64,000 nucleotides of DNA from Bacteriovoracaceae bacterium (GTDB taxonomy: Bacteria; Bdellovibrionota; Bacteriovoracia; Bacteriovoracales; Bacteriovoracaceae). Positions 16,203-26,696 of the stretch are shown here, piece after piece (position 1 is the first letter of the stretch; every line of letters begins with the position of its first letter). The position numbers and the translations under genes are program-made. The notes beneath the pieces are model-generated. The model made no database searches and had not been told where the DNA came from. It saw nothing but the letters and a program-made list of their open reading frames with translations. The stretch is from assembly GCA_023701435.1 (NCBI GenBank), contig JAMPXB010000001.1:62001-126000 (forward strand), written 5' to 3'.

Positions 16203-19200
16203 TTAATCTTGCGGTTCGGTACAATACAGATGGTGATTCCATCTGAATCCTTCAATGAACGCATTGTAGCCTACGGCCACAGTTGTTCCAGCATTGGAGT
16301 TTTGGGCGTAGTCTCTTGGAGAATCGACGATATTATAAATCTTGTTGGTTAAGTTTGTCTCTGACCCCTGAGGCTCAATCACAAAATTTCCAAAGGCTGC
16401 ACCCTGACGGACTTTGCCTGAGGCACAATAGGAAGCACCAAGTTCTCGGATTTTATCATTCACAGCAGCGCTGATAATAGGTTCACCAGTAGAGGCATCA
16501 AAGTCTGCTTCCAGTAGGCCCCCGCCTGGTTTGTCAGCTCCGACACCTTCATTAGAGACGAAGCGGTTAAAGTAAATCATGAGATCTGTTCCGGCAGGAA
16601 GGGCGCAGGTTTTAACTCCTGAATCTTCATCAGTGTAGGCATAACCAGAACAGCAGAGAGTGGCGTTCTTGACTGTTTTGCCCAGAGGAGAACAACACTT
16701 AAAATCATTAGCAGAAAAAACCGGCTCACTTTGCAGACCCTGGGCGGTCGTAAAATAATTGGTGACATTGGCGGTACCACTGCTGGTGTTGGCCTGATAA
16801 GTATGACGGAAAGAATTATTCGGATTTGTTAAGGAATTCGCGGCAATCAGCGGATCTGTTAAATAGTTCACACCAGTTTTGAAAATTCCTGGCACCAGTC
16901 GGTTGGAGTTATCATTACAAGTCATCGCCTCAAATGTTATTTGCGGAATACCACTTAGCTCCAGACGACCCAGGCGTTTTAAATAATAAGCACTGCTGCC
17001 GGGCTTCGTTCTACTGAGGTTGAGATATCCTGGAGCGAGCGTCTCAAAGGCCACTCCCACTTTACGACCGCTGAAGGCCCCAGCTCTAAGAGTCGCGTCT
17101 GCAGCAACTTTTAATACGCGGGAAGCTGAATCGTAAGAGTAGTGGCAACATCCACCGGCAACTCCACATGAAGCTCCACCGTATTCATCTGTTGGGGAGG
17201 TTGGATTAAAGCCCGGTGTTTTCACACAGCTTTTAACCACTGAAGCATTGGTCGCTTCCATTCGTAAATCAAGTGTGCCGGCAGTGTAAGCATCATCAAA
17301 GCTGCGTGGTACATAACTTGGAATTCTGATGGTGATATTTCTTCGGGCACTGGCAGCAGTGCTGGCGTAATCAATTCTCACTTGAGGATCACCATCAGCA
17401 CTGCGAGGTTTAAAGTAGTAGTCCGGGTTAGTGCTGCTATAGTTTGTGGTCTCAGTATTAACGTAAATAATCCCATAATTATTGGCCGGGATATATTCAG
17501 GGACGGTATCAAGAGCAGAGTCGGCAATTCCGTACTGAGCGCAGGCGCCATTGGTGTTGGTTGAGTCTTTACAGTAGTCGCCGTAATCTTGTCCCACCAG
17601 CGCCAGCACATCGGCAACGTTATTGGCATACATGTAGGCCACATCGGCGGGATTAGTAATCATAGGCGTTCTGGAGTTGAGACAACGGAAATTTGTCACA
17701 TCAATGACAAAACGATCCCGTCTGCTCCAGTCATTTGAACCATCTGAAAATTTTCTGATCCAGCCGCCGCCGCAACAGGAGTCGGAATTGGCCTCTGTCA
17801 GGGTTTTCCATTGATGAGGGCTCTTGATATTTGTTCCTAAAGAATTAGAAGGATTAGACCTAAGAAAATTCGATCCATCTCTTTCCTGGTAAGCAGAAAG
17901 GATAGGTCTGGTAGATGTTCCTACATTTTCAACTGTTGCCAGGCGAGAGTATCTTTTCGGATCATTTGGTGCCAGTCCCGGTGCCATGGACATTTTGAGT
18001 CCCACAGTGTCGGCATTGTAATTGTTAGGAGCAGTGGCCGTCGGGAGATCGCTAGTATAGGTTGTGAGGTCATTGCCGATTTCGCGGCAACAACGGTTCT
18101 TGGTCATGTCATAATTCTTGAAGGCTTCAGTATCTGAAGGAAGTGGTTTGGAATCCGCTTGACCACAAACGAGGTATTCACTGTAGTAAGATTTTTCGGC
18201 CGCATTTCCAAAGAAACTAATTCCAAAAATATCAACTTGGGAAGCATGCATCTTATTAGGTGAACAATCCAGATCAGTGTGACAGGCAGCACCTGCTCTT
18301 CGAAGACAAGCATCTCTGACTAAGGTGCGGTCAAGGATGATTTGCGAATTAAGCGGAGCTGCTTCAATTGCTCTAAATGGCGAAGAACTCTTCAGGGTGT
18401 CGGCCGAGGCACCCAGAGAAGCAGTGGTGAGAAGGCTTTCCAGACCACAGGCATTTTGATTAGTGGCCCTGGCAAAATAGCCCGACGGTAAGGTGCCGGC
18501 CGAGAACTGTTCATAGTTTCCATCGGCCCCCAGAACCGGGCAAGAAGAGTGACGATAACCACTGAAGAGAGTCGAGTTACAAGTAGCGATTTGATTGATG
18601 AAATCGGCCCTTCTGGAAGTATCGGCACCGGTCTGTTGATAAAAAGGATTCGAGACAGTGGCCTGGTTGCTCACAGTCGGAAGAATTTTTCCAGGCTGAC
18701 AAAGCCCGGTGGAGAAATTGGCCGAACTCTCATTGAGGATCAGGTTCTCATTAAGAGTGGAGCGAATGACCGAAGTCAGTGATGAAGATTCAGCGCTGGC
18801 CACATAATGAAGAGGTCGTCCCAAAATGTTGGCGTCTTTGCCAAAGAGGTGATTGCGACTCACCGGAATCTCTTCTAAATTGGCCGCATAACGGGCAACT
18901 TTAGAATTAAAGAGACCGGCCAAATTGACGTTGCCGCAGTAAAAATTAGGAGCACAAGAGAGGAGCTTCTTTTTATTTAAATCAACTGATGAAAGACTTC
19001 CGGCATTCGAGTGACAGATTGAACCTGCACCACGATAGACACAGCGTTTGGAGCTGCTGGATGGGAATCTTTTTTGTAAAAGGATTTGATCAATGGTGGT
19101 GGCCACAGCACTGTTGGCCTTTTCTTTTCCGTCACCATCAAACTCCGGCCAGTTCGTTTTTACATCTTTAACGTCGGCACAGGCATACTCCCAACCAAGC

Positions 19201-21341
19201 TGGGTGACACAGTCAGTGTCGGTTTCACACATATGGTACTTCTGACAGTTCCCGGCTTCATTCTGGTAAGGATGATACTGATGAAATTCTGGATCATAGT
19301 CCACTTGGGCCGCTTGCGTGAGTCCATCATAGGCATTGACTTGCACCACATGAAGAGTGGGAGTGGCGAGGTCTGCAAAAGGAGCGTTGATGGCCAGAAA
19401 TAATTTTTTTGAAGTTGTTTTAACAATTCGACCTTTGCCGATAGCAAACCAGGAGACTCCATCGAATGAGCCGATCAAAGCACCTTTATTAAAGCCAAAC
19501 CAGTCTCTTTGATAGCCATTGGCAAAGAGAGCACTCTGAGTTTCCAGACGGGCCGTGCGCTGCTCTTTAACAGTCGATTTGGCCGAATGTGAAAAAGGAA
19601 TCATTGTCGGCGGCAGCCAACAGGCACGACCAAAAATAGTGTCCTCGTAATTTCCTGCAGTGGTATTGGTTGAGAATTCATCCCGCTGGGTGGTGTGTCC
19701 CACCGCCTGAAGTCCTGTACCGGTAGAGCTCGCTGGATAAGCGGTAAAAGTATTCAACCAGGAATCTTTGGCGCACATCGGACAAGGTGTGTAGTAACCG
19801 GAAGTGGTGGAGATAAAATAAACCTGATCCAGTTCCACGCTCACGACTTTCGCCGGCAGTGCCTTATCAAGGGTCACACTCATTTGTCCCAGGATGGCGT
19901 TCATGCTGAAGTTTTGCTGAACCGGCAGAACTTTGCCTTCATCCATATAAGAGAAGGCGGCACCTTCTTGTTCGGCCCCACTGGAAATCTCTTTCTCGTC
20001 ACCATTCACATCAAAGAATCGGTGAGGAGCAGAACGGGAAGAAACAGAAACCTTTTGATTGGTCGGAATAGTTGTCGGACTGTTCGGTGGTGTATAACAA
20101 TCAATCCGGAGAGGTTCACCCAGAGTGTCTCTTAAGACCACCGAATATTCATAGGCGGGACAACTGCTGATCATGTCCTGAAGTTCTGTTTGTGAGCATC
20201 CGCAAGTGTTGTAGAGCCTTTTCATGACCGACTGATAATACATGGTCTGATTGGCATCAGCTGAGTCAGTCAGACATTCGGAAGCAGATGTATAAGGTGT
20301 CGCCCGGCTCAGGAGTTCATTATGAAAGGGAGTCGTGGTTGCCTGGCCTTTAATGTGCTCAACGCATTTATAATCTTTTTTAAGCTGCTCAAAGGCGGGA
20401 TCATAACCCACTGGAGTGCTGCCACTTCCGCTTCCACTACCACCGGTCGTAGGAACCGTTGTTCCGCAGATATAATAAAGCTGTGGATAATTCAGGTAGG
20501 CCATCGGGTTTTGCAGTCTTTCTTGTTCGGCCGTTTGTAATAAAGAAGAATATTGTGTGGAAGCGGCCGGCTTGACGGCACCATCTTTTACGCATTGATT
20601 TTCAAGGCAGCAGTCAAAACCACGGGACTTACAATCTGAGTTTGAGCAACTCCCATTGTTTCCTGTGTACGAAAAATTGGGATCAATCTGCATGCTTAAA
20701 AGACCAGTGTTGACCTGGCCCAATGGGACTTCATCCAAATAAGTGACAGTCGTCGGTGAAGTGTAAGTAATTCTCTTAAAGAGACGAACTCTCGTGGCCG
20801 TCAGCATGCTGGTACATGTGGGACAAATTTGAGACGGATCATATTGATGAGTTGGCGGAGAAGTAGTGTCAGTAACGTATTCACCGTTACTGTTTTTAAC
20901 CCGGAGAGTTTTATCACAGTAAGCCGACGAATTAGTCACATCATCAAAGTCCACTCGAAGATTTCGAACTGTTCTTTTTAAATTAAAATCATAATAAGAA
21001 ATAGGAACAATTCGGGATCTTAATTCATAGGGCACACCACCCAGAGAGTAAGAACTAACCAGACAGTAGTTGGCACCGTTAAAATTTTCCACAGTGGAGA
21101 GATAATCTTCCAGAGGAGTGCCAATGATATAAGCATTATTTAAATTGGAAACATTGATGATAATGGAAGAACTCTTAGCACCCAGATAATTCCAACTGAC
21201 TGCTGAAGCCGTTTCAGTTCCAGTGCCACCATCAGTTCCGCCTGTGGTTTCCGAACTCGCTAGTTTGCCTTTACTGACTTGAGCTGTCGGCATGCACGAT
21301 ACGAGCAAGAATAGGGACAAAATAAGAAGCCTTACATCCAT
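16203..21341 (-). CDS. Giant cysteine-rich lipoprotein
   Basis: 1712 residues. Lipoprotein signal MDVRLLILSLFLLVSC (Cys16), a Thr/Gly/Ser-rich linker (ETTGGTDGGTGTET), then a long extracytoplasmic region with dozens of Cys, many as CC or CxxC pairs (FDCCLENQC, MCETDTDC, DLDCSPN, NRCCRE, DSCCGGGW, GVAGGCCHY, FKCCSPL and TLCCSGY). Spaced Cys clusters suggest many small disulfide-bonded modules. No enzyme motif is evident. It is transcribed upstream of the thioesterase and downstream of another secreted-protein gene. AGGAG lies 13 nt before the ATG, rather far. It is likely a cell-surface protein, possibly in contact with other cells; that role is inference. Confidence 0.8.
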   Translation of the reverse strand: MDVRLLILSLFLLVSCMPTAQVSKGKLASSETTGGTDGGTGTETASAVSWNYLGAKSSSIIINVSNLNNAYIIGTPLEDYLSTVENFNGANYCLVSSYSLGGVPYELRSRIVPISYYDFNLKRTVRNLRVDFDDVTNSSAYCDKTLRVKNSNGEYVTDTTSPPTHQYDPSQICPTCTSMLTATRVRLFKRITYTSPTTVTYLDEVPLGQVNTGLLSMQIDPNFSYTGNNGSCSNSDCKSRGFDCCLENQCVKDGAVKPAASTQYSSLLQTAEQERLQNPMAYLNYPQLYYICGTTVPTTGGSGSGSGSTPVGYDPAFEQLKKDYKCVEHIKGQATTTPFHNELLSRATPYTSASECLTDSADANQTMYYQSVMKRLYNTCGCSQTELQDMISSCPAYEYSVVLRDTLGEPLRIDCYTPPNSPTTIPTNQKVSVSSRSAPHRFFDVNGDEKEISSGAEQEGAAFSYMDEGKVLPVQQNFSMNAILGQMSVTLDKALPAKVVSVELDQVYFISTTSGYYTPCPMCAKDSWLNTFTAYPASSTGTGLQAVGHTTQRDEFSTNTTAGNYEDTIFGRACWLPPTMIPFSHSAKSTVKEQRTARLETQSALFANGYQRDWFGFNKGALIGSFDGVSWFAIGKGRIVKTTSKKLFLAINAPFADLATPTLHVVQVNAYDGLTQAAQVDYDPEFHQYHPYQNEAGNCQKYHMCETDTDCVTQLGWEYACADVKDVKTNWPEFDGDGKEKANSAVATTIDQILLQKRFPSSSSKRCVYRGAGSICHSNAGSLSSVDLNKKKLLSCAPNFYCGNVNLAGLFNSKVARYAANLEEIPVSRNHLFGKDANILGRPLHYVASAESSSLTSVIRSTLNENLILNESSANFSTGLCQPGKILPTVSNQATVSNPFYQQTGADTSRRADFINQIATCNSTLFSGYRHSSCPVLGADGNYEQFSAGTLPSGYFARATNQNACGLESLLTTASLGASADTLKSSSPFRAIEAAPLNSQIILDRTLVRDACLRRAGAACHTDLDCSPNKMHASQVDIFGISFFGNAAEKSYYSEYLVCGQADSKPLPSDTEAFKNYDMTKNRCCREIGNDLTTYTSDLPTATAPNNYNADTVGLKMSMAPGLAPNDPKRYSRLATVENVGTSTRPILSAYQERDGSNFLRSNPSNSLGTNIKSPHQWKTLTEANSDSCCGGGWIRKFSDGSNDWSRRDRFVIDVTNFRCLNSRTPMITNPADVAYMYANNVADVLALVGQDYGDYCKDSTNTNGACAQYGIADSALDTVPEYIPANNYGIIYVNTETTNYSSTNPDYYFKPRSADGDPQVRIDYASTAASARRNITIRIPSYVPRSFDDAYTAGTLDLRMEATNASVVKSCVKTPGFNPTSPTDEYGGASCGVAGGCCHYSYDSASRVLKVAADATLRAGAFSGRKVGVAFETLAPGYLNLSRTKPGSSAYYLKRLGRLELSGIPQITFEAMTCNDNSNRLVPGIFKTGVNYLTDPLIAANSLTNPNNSFRHTYQANTSSGTANVTNYFTTAQGLQSEPVFSANDFKCCSPLGKTVKNATLCCSGYAYTDEDSGVKTCALPAGTDLMIYFNRFVSNEGVGADKPGGGLLEADFDASTGEPIISAAVNDKIRELGASYCASGKVRQGAAFGNFVIEPQGSETNLTNKIYNIVDSPRDYAQNSNAGTTVAVGYNAFIEGFRWNHHLYCTEPQD

Positions 21342-21497
21342 GTTGGTCTATGATCTCCTAAGTCTATTTTCGGAGTTTCATGTTGTTAGCTTTATTCTAG
21401 CTCAGACGGGGAATTATTTGCCGTTAGGGTGTAACCCATGGAAAGTGCAGCTTACTTAAGTTCGGCAGTTGGTTTTTCCGCCAAAAAAATTTGGCAT

Positions 21498-23468
21498 TTA
21501 TCGGCCGAAATACTTAGAAGCACTAGTGGAGACGCTCTGGTAGGGAGAGACTAAAGAGGCATTTCCAAAAGCGGTGTAGGGCCGATATCCCGGAGTAGGC
21601 ATATAAAAACCATAGGCCCCATGATAACGGGCATTGAAGAGAATGGTATCAGAGATACCCATAGGTCTCATCCCATTGTTCCATGGAGAGTAGTTATACG
21701 GGTAGGGGTTAACTGTTGAAGCTCTTTGCTGTTGTTGATTTACATAATGGCGAAGAACATCTGTCAGGAGTCCAGTTCCCCCTTGAATCCAGGCATCACG
21801 AATCTTGGCTTCTTCATTGCCGCCATCAGGTGCTTGCACCGGACCGTCCACATCTTCTTTTTTACCAGGCTTCACGACATCTGAAACGGTGTCGTTAAAA
21901 AACTCGCACAAGCGTTCTTCATGCTTTTTGAATTTTCGGTCTTCGTCACAGATTTTTTCCGCTTCCTGTTCAGCTTCCGGTTTCGGAGAGAAGACCACGG
22001 CGATTTTCATGGCATCACTGAAAGTCATGACTGCTTCTTTGGTAATAAGCGTGTCGTCTTCACACATGTCCATGGGAGCGGCGAGGGTCTGGCACTTTTG
22101 CGATCCCCATTTCATAAGAGCAAAATTTCTGAACTTCATGGCCTCGATATTCTCGGCCCCGATTTTATCTTTTAAAAGATTTAATTGCAGGATCTGATCC
22201 TGAACAGTGGCATGATCACGGTTAAATTCACCATAACAGCTCTCGGAAAGAGCATCTTTGGTTTTCAATTCTTCCCGACAGGATTCTTCCTTATTTTCCA
22301 GGGTGTCAGCGTAATCAATCGAGCTTTTAAGTGCCGGTAGAAAGCGACCGAGGTTGGCCTTGGCATCTCCGGTTAAATTCTTATGGGCACTCTCTATATG
22401 CTGATAGCAGCTGCGGGCAATCTTATAAAGATTCTTGGCATTAGAGCAGTCTGCTTTTTGACTTTCAGTCAGGTCAGATAAAAGGTTTTTTACATCATCA
22501 TAGACGATGGATAGCTTACTCTGGACTTCATACTGTCCGCGCAGTTTAGCGTCTCCCATTAACAGGAAGAACTTATCAGAAGCGATCTTTGCTTTCTTCT
22601 GGTCTTTAATAGAGGAGATGTCCTCCACGAAACTAAGACCTGGAGGGTTTTCAAAGTCATCAAGTTTGGCGATCGCCTTGATGTGCTCCTTGGAGAGAAC
22701 ATCTTTTGAATCAAGCTTGGCGAAGGCCGTGCTTAATTCATTTTGCATATCATTGAAGGAGTAAGCTGTATCTTCCGGACTGGCGTTCTTTCTTCTGATC
22801 GAAAGCATTTTCTGCCACTTGGAAATCTGCTCAATGGATGGTTCTGAAGTCTTCACGAGTTGTAAAATCTCGGCCGCAGCCTCGGGATTTGGTTTAAAGA
22901 CATTGGGATTACAAGCATCCACATCAGTTACAAATGTATTGTTCAAATGCTCTTTGTCATTGGCCTTACAAATTTCTGTGATGCGGTCACTGAGATCTTT
23001 TTGGGTAAGCCGCTGGCTTTCAGGAAAGGCCTTCAATTTTTGGATAAAAGGAGTTCCATCATCGGTAATTGATTGCAGTAGAACTTCCAGGGATTGGGCG
23101 GCGTTAAGACTTGAAACAAAGCTCATGGCGGCGACTCGTCCGGAAGTCTTTTCAGTCTGCTCTTTGGATTCCTGAACTGTCTTTTTCAACTTATTGATGC
23201 CGCTTAGTACGGCCTCTTCTAATTTTAAGCGCTCAAGTTCGGTCTCAATGGTGGCCAGATCGGAACACATCTTTCCATTGAGGAACTCTGGGTCCTTGAC
23301 GGGAATGTCTTGAACCATGGTCTTATATTCAATTTTTCTGCAGTCAGTGATGAATTTTTTTTGCAGGTCTTTTTCGTAGGATTCAAGAATCGTTCCCAGT
23401 TCACCGCAATTGGGTGGAGAACCAGCAAAGCTCAAAGGAATAAGGAGTAGGACAATAAGTAAGGCCAT
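21498..23468 (-). CDS. Large secreted helical protein of unknown function
   Basis: 656 residues with a signal peptide (MALLIVLLLIPLSFA). The mature protein is predominantly charged helix with heptad-like stretches (TIETELERLKLEEAVLSGI, KLKKTVQESKEQTEK) and scattered Cys. The last 90 residues change character to a Gln/Tyr/Pro-rich region (VNQQQQRASTVNPYPYNYSP, then YHGAYGFYMPTPGYRPY). The 156-nt gap to the giant lipoprotein (21342-21497) shows no gene; the same orientation makes co-transcription plausible. No family recognised. Confidence 0.75.
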   Translation of the reverse strand: MALLIVLLLIPLSFAGSPPNCGELGTILESYEKDLQKKFITDCRKIEYKTMVQDIPVKDPEFLNGKMCSDLATIETELERLKLEEAVLSGINKLKKTVQESKEQTEKTSGRVAAMSFVSSLNAAQSLEVLLQSITDDGTPFIQKLKAFPESQRLTQKDLSDRITEICKANDKEHLNNTFVTDVDACNPNVFKPNPEAAAEILQLVKTSEPSIEQISKWQKMLSIRRKNASPEDTAYSFNDMQNELSTAFAKLDSKDVLSKEHIKAIAKLDDFENPPGLSFVEDISSIKDQKKAKIASDKFFLLMGDAKLRGQYEVQSKLSIVYDDVKNLLSDLTESQKADCSNAKNLYKIARSCYQHIESAHKNLTGDAKANLGRFLPALKSSIDYADTLENKEESCREELKTKDALSESCYGEFNRDHATVQDQILQLNLLKDKIGAENIEAMKFRNFALMKWGSQKCQTLAAPMDMCEDDTLITKEAVMTFSDAMKIAVVFSPKPEAEQEAEKICDEDRKFKKHEERLCEFFNDTVSDVVKPGKKEDVDGPVQAPDGGNEEAKIRDAWIQGGTGLLTDVLRHYVNQQQQRASTVNPYPYNYSPWNNGMRPMGISDTILFNARYHGAYGFYMPTPGYRPYTAFGNASLVSPYQSVSTSASKYFGR

Positions 23469-23535
23469 ACGATCTTCTATTCGGATCGAAGGCCCAAGAT
23501 CTTAAGTACTTTATTAGAGAAGTCGGATTTTTAGA

Positions 23536-24630
23536 TTAACCGTGGCCTGAGCTCATAAAGACTTCATCGTAATTGATGAATTTTTGGGAGCTTCCCAGGG
23601 ATAAGAAATAGTCTTCCGCAATTTTCATGCATTCCTCTAAATTCTGGCAGCCAAAGATCTGGGAGCGGAAAGCAGCGGCATGAGGAAAGCCAGCGGCAAA
23701 CCACACCACCAATTTTCGCAGCTGAACCAGAATGGTTCTTTCTTCGCTGAAGGTTTCTGCACAATAATGATGAAGTCTTTGGACCACTTCCCAATAATCA
23801 CTGCCTAAAAAGACCGAACGCTTTTGAGAAGCATAGGCCGGATCCAGGGACTCGAGAAAAATAAAAGGGTTTCTGAGCGCGCCTCGGGCAATCATCAAGG
23901 CATCACAGCCGGTCTTCTGTAAACGATCAGAGACCCCATAAGGATGGTGAAGGTCACCATTTCCGATGAGAGGCAATTTCTTGTCTTCATTTAAGGATTC
24001 GATGAAGTCCCAGTTGGCAAAACCTGTATATTGCTGAGTGCGAGTGCGGCCGTGAATGGCGACCCATTCAATACCTGAATTCTGAGCGATTTTAATAATC
24101 TCTTTGGCGTTAAGAGAATTGGCATCCCAACCGGTACGGATTTTAATGGAAAGCGGGGTTTTCATGCGCGAGCGCATTTTTTCAAAAAGAGGAGCGAGCT
24201 TTTCCACTTCCTTCATCATAGCGGAGCCTCCGCCCTTACTGACGACTTTGGTAACGGGACAGCCCATATTGATATCCAAGAATTTTGGGCCATAGCTCTC
24301 GGCCACTTCAGCGGCCCGTGCCATGGCATCGGCGTCCTCTCCAAAAAGCTGGATGCCTACATGCCTTTCTCTGGGATGAATTTTTAACATCTCCAGGGTG
24401 CGCTCATTGCCATAATTAATACCATGACAAGAGATGAGTTCTGAGACCGTCCCTCCGGCCCCGAGGTCCTCCATCAATACCCGATAGGGGATATTGCAAA
24501 TACCGGCCATGGGCGCCAGCAAGAGCTTGGAGGAGAAGTCAATGGTGCCCAGCTTAATAGGAGTGGCATGAGAGCGGAAGCTCTCGATCTTCTGAGATAG
24601 TTCGGGACTAAACGGTCGTGGATGATTCAT
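23536..24630 (-). CDS. dus: tRNA-dihydrouridine synthase (DusB-like)
   Basis: 364 residues, an FMN TIM-barrel enzyme that reduces uridines in the tRNA D-loop. LAPMAGICNIPYR opens the barrel, FLDINMGCPVTKVV holds the catalytic Cys, IKIRTGWD and AIHGRTRTQQYTG are tRNA/FMN segments, and LIGNGDLHHP followed by DALMIARGALRNPFIF forms the phosphate-binding end. A C-terminal helical domain follows. The gene is divergent from the HAD phosphatase, with 70 nt between them. Confidence 0.93.
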   Translation of the reverse strand: MNHPRPFSPELSQKIESFRSHATPIKLGTIDFSSKLLLAPMAGICNIPYRVLMEDLGAGGTVSELISCHGINYGNERTLEMLKIHPRERHVGIQLFGEDADAMARAAEVAESYGPKFLDINMGCPVTKVVSKGGGSAMMKEVEKLAPLFEKMRSRMKTPLSIKIRTGWDANSLNAKEIIKIAQNSGIEWVAIHGRTRTQQYTGFANWDFIESLNEDKKLPLIGNGDLHHPYGVSDRLQKTGCDALMIARGALRNPFIFLESLDPAYASQKRSVFLGSDYWEVVQRLHHYCAETFSEERTILVQLRKLVVWFAAGFPHAAAFRSQIFGCQNLEECMKIAEDYFLSLGSSQKFINYDEVFMSSGHG

Positions 24631-24700
24631 AGCAGGGTCAGTTGTATAGGGAGCTTTAGTGGTTGTAAATATGGAGTCATCGCTACTAAAATCTTTTCTT

Positions 24701-25171
24701 ATGAAACACGTAATTTTTGACTGTGATGGTACTCTTATTGATACCTCCGGCCCCCAATTTCAGCTTTTTCCCGGGATTAAGGCCCTGATCGAGGAATTAT
24801 CCGATCACTGCTTGCTCTACGTCTGGACTGCCCGAGGAAGATCGTCAACACTACGCATCTTAGAAGAATTAGGGGTTTATTCCTATTTTGATAGTTTTTC
24901 CACCCTGGATGACTCCATTCCCAAGCCCCATATTGCTGGACTGGTCGACTTAGTAGGAAAAGTTCCTAAGGAGTCTATTTGTATTATCGGTGACAGTTCC
25001 AATGACATGCTTGGCGCCAAGAACTTTGGGGTCCTGGCCATTGGTGCTATGTGGAATAAAGATTCTAAGAATCAGTATCTGCAAGAAAGTGGAGCCGATT
25101 TCATAGTGTCTCATCCTTCCGAATGTAGTAAACTCATCGAGCTTAATCTTAAGGGAGATACCCATGTTTGA
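24701..25171 (+). CDS. HAD-superfamily phosphatase
   Basis: 156 residues. All four HAD motifs are present: DCDGT with the nucleophile Asp (I), VWTARG (II), the Lys in SIPKPH (III) and GDSSNDMLGA (IV). The cap is short, so it is a compact phosphoglycolate-phosphatase-like enzyme of unknown substrate. The ATG at 24701 starts the fold exactly (MKHVIFDCDG); no clear ribosome-binding site precedes it. Its end overlaps the start of ffh by 8 nt, which suggests coupling. Confidence 0.82.
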   Translation: MKHVIFDCDGTLIDTSGPQFQLFPGIKALIEELSDHCLLYVWTARGRSSTLRILEELGVYSYFDSFSTLDDSIPKPHIAGLVDLVGKVPKESICIIGDSSNDMLGAKNFGVLAIGAMWNKDSKNQYLQESGADFIVSHPSECSKLIELNLKGDTHV

Positions 25172-26609
25172 TAATTTAAGTGAAAAATTCTCCGATGCGT
25201 TTAGATCGCTTCGTGGAAAGAATAAAATCTCTGAGGAGAATATTGAAGAAACGCTCAAGGGAGTGAAGACCGCCCTCTTGGAAGCTGACGTTAACTTCAA
25301 GGTTGTTAAAGAATTCGTTGAAAAGGTAAAGGCCGAGGCAATGGGGGAGAAAGTCCTCCGCGGTGTTGAACCAGGTCAGCAATTTGTTAAAATCATGCAC
25401 GACGAGCTTGCTCGTCTCATGGGTGGTGAGAACTCAGAACTTAATCTGAAGCGCCCGCCAGTCATGCCTATTTTAATTGTGGGTCTCAACGGTGCTGGTA
25501 AGACTACTTTCGCCGGTAAACTTGCCCTCTATCTTCGCACTAAAAATAAAAAAGACGTTTATTTGATCCCGGCGGATAACTTCCGTCCGGCCGCTAAGGA
25601 TCAATTAATTACTCACGCTAAAAACTTGGGCGTGGATTATTTTGATTCTGATTTATCAATGAAACCGGTGGATATTGTCCGCGCGGGTCTTGAGCAGGCC
25701 AAAAAGCTTCATAAAGAAATCGCCATCATCGATACTGCCGGTCGCCTGCAGGTAGATGAAGAACTGATGAGTCAGTTGGTAGATGTCCGCAAATCTCTGG
25801 ATAATCCGGAAGTTTTGATGGTGGCCGACGCCATGACTGGTCAGGAAGCCGTCAACGTTTCAAAGGTCTTCCATGAGAAAGTGGGACTCACTGGTGTGGT
25901 CCTCTCTAAAATGGACTCAGATGCCCGAGGTGGTGCTGCCCTCTCTATCCGTTATGTGACGGGAGTGCCGATTAAATTCATCTCTATCGGGGAAAAGATG
26001 AAGGATCTCGATCCTTTTCATCCTGACCGTCTGGCCAAGCGTATTCTTGATATGGGAGACGTGGTTTCTTTGGTAGAAAAGGCCGAAGAAGCTATCAATC
26101 AAGACGATGCTATGGGCATGATGGCCAACCTTGAAAAAGGTAAATTCACCATCAATGACTTTGTTAAACAAATGGAAACCATTAATCGTTTAGGGTCATT
26201 TGGCTCTATCTTAAAAATGATTCCAGGTATGGGTGGTGCCCTTCGTCAGATGGGTGACCTTGGCCCGGCCGAAAATGAAATGAAAAAAATGAAGGTCCTG
26301 ATTAATTCCATGACCAAAAAAGAGCGTGAAGACGTTGATCTGATTGATGCCTCAAGAAGAAGACGTATTGCTGCCGGTGCAGGACGGACTGTTCAAGAAG
26401 TGAACCAATTCATTGAACGATTTGGACAGATGCGTCAAATGATGGTGGGTATGATGGGCATGATGAAGGGTGGTGGACTCCCTAATATTCCTGGAATGGG
26501 ACCGGTAAAAGGCTTCCGACAGGCCCCTCAACAGCAAAACCAGCAAATGTTTGGACAAGAACCCAAGAAAGACAAGCCAAAGAGTCCATTTGGTAAGAAG
26601 TATTTCTAA
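25164..26609 (+). CDS. ffh: Signal recognition particle protein Ffh
   Basis: 481 residues. The N domain of helices (1-90) is followed by the G domain with GLNGAGKTTFAGKLA, DNFRPAAKDQL, DTAGRLQVDEEL, SKMDSDARGGAA and GVPIKFISIGEKMKDLDPF. The Met-rich M domain carries FGSILKMIPGM, RRRRIAAGAGRTVQEVNQF and a run of Met/Gly residues (MMVGMMGMMKGGG), which bind signal peptides and SRP RNA. It delivers ribosome-nascent-chain complexes to the membrane. It heads the ribosomal/tRNA-modification gene run. Confidence 0.97.
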   Translation: MFDNLSEKFSDAFRSLRGKNKISEENIEETLKGVKTALLEADVNFKVVKEFVEKVKAEAMGEKVLRGVEPGQQFVKIMHDELARLMGGENSELNLKRPPVMPILIVGLNGAGKTTFAGKLALYLRTKNKKDVYLIPADNFRPAAKDQLITHAKNLGVDYFDSDLSMKPVDIVRAGLEQAKKLHKEIAIIDTAGRLQVDEELMSQLVDVRKSLDNPEVLMVADAMTGQEAVNVSKVFHEKVGLTGVVLSKMDSDARGGAALSIRYVTGVPIKFISIGEKMKDLDPFHPDRLAKRILDMGDVVSLVEKAEEAINQDDAMGMMANLEKGKFTINDFVKQMETINRLGSFGSILKMIPGMGGALRQMGDLGPAENEMKKMKVLINSMTKKEREDVDLIDASRRRRIAAGAGRTVQEVNQFIERFGQMRQMMVGMMGMMKGGGLPNIPGMGPVKGFRQAPQQQNQQMFGQEPKKDKPKSPFGKKYF

Positions 26610-26617
26610 GCACTTCG

Positions 26618-26640
26618 GGGCAAAGCTTTTGACTTTGCCC
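26618..26640 (+). terminator. Hairpin between ffh and rpsP
   Basis: GGGCAAAG and CTTTGCCC form a perfect 8-bp stem with a 7-nt loop, 9 nt after the ffh stop. The T tract that follows is poor, so it may only attenuate or protect the mRNA end. Confidence 0.5.
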
Positions 26641-26696
26641 TTAGCATGATTTATAAAATCAGAAAATTTTTCTGCGAATCTATAGGAGATTTCCAA

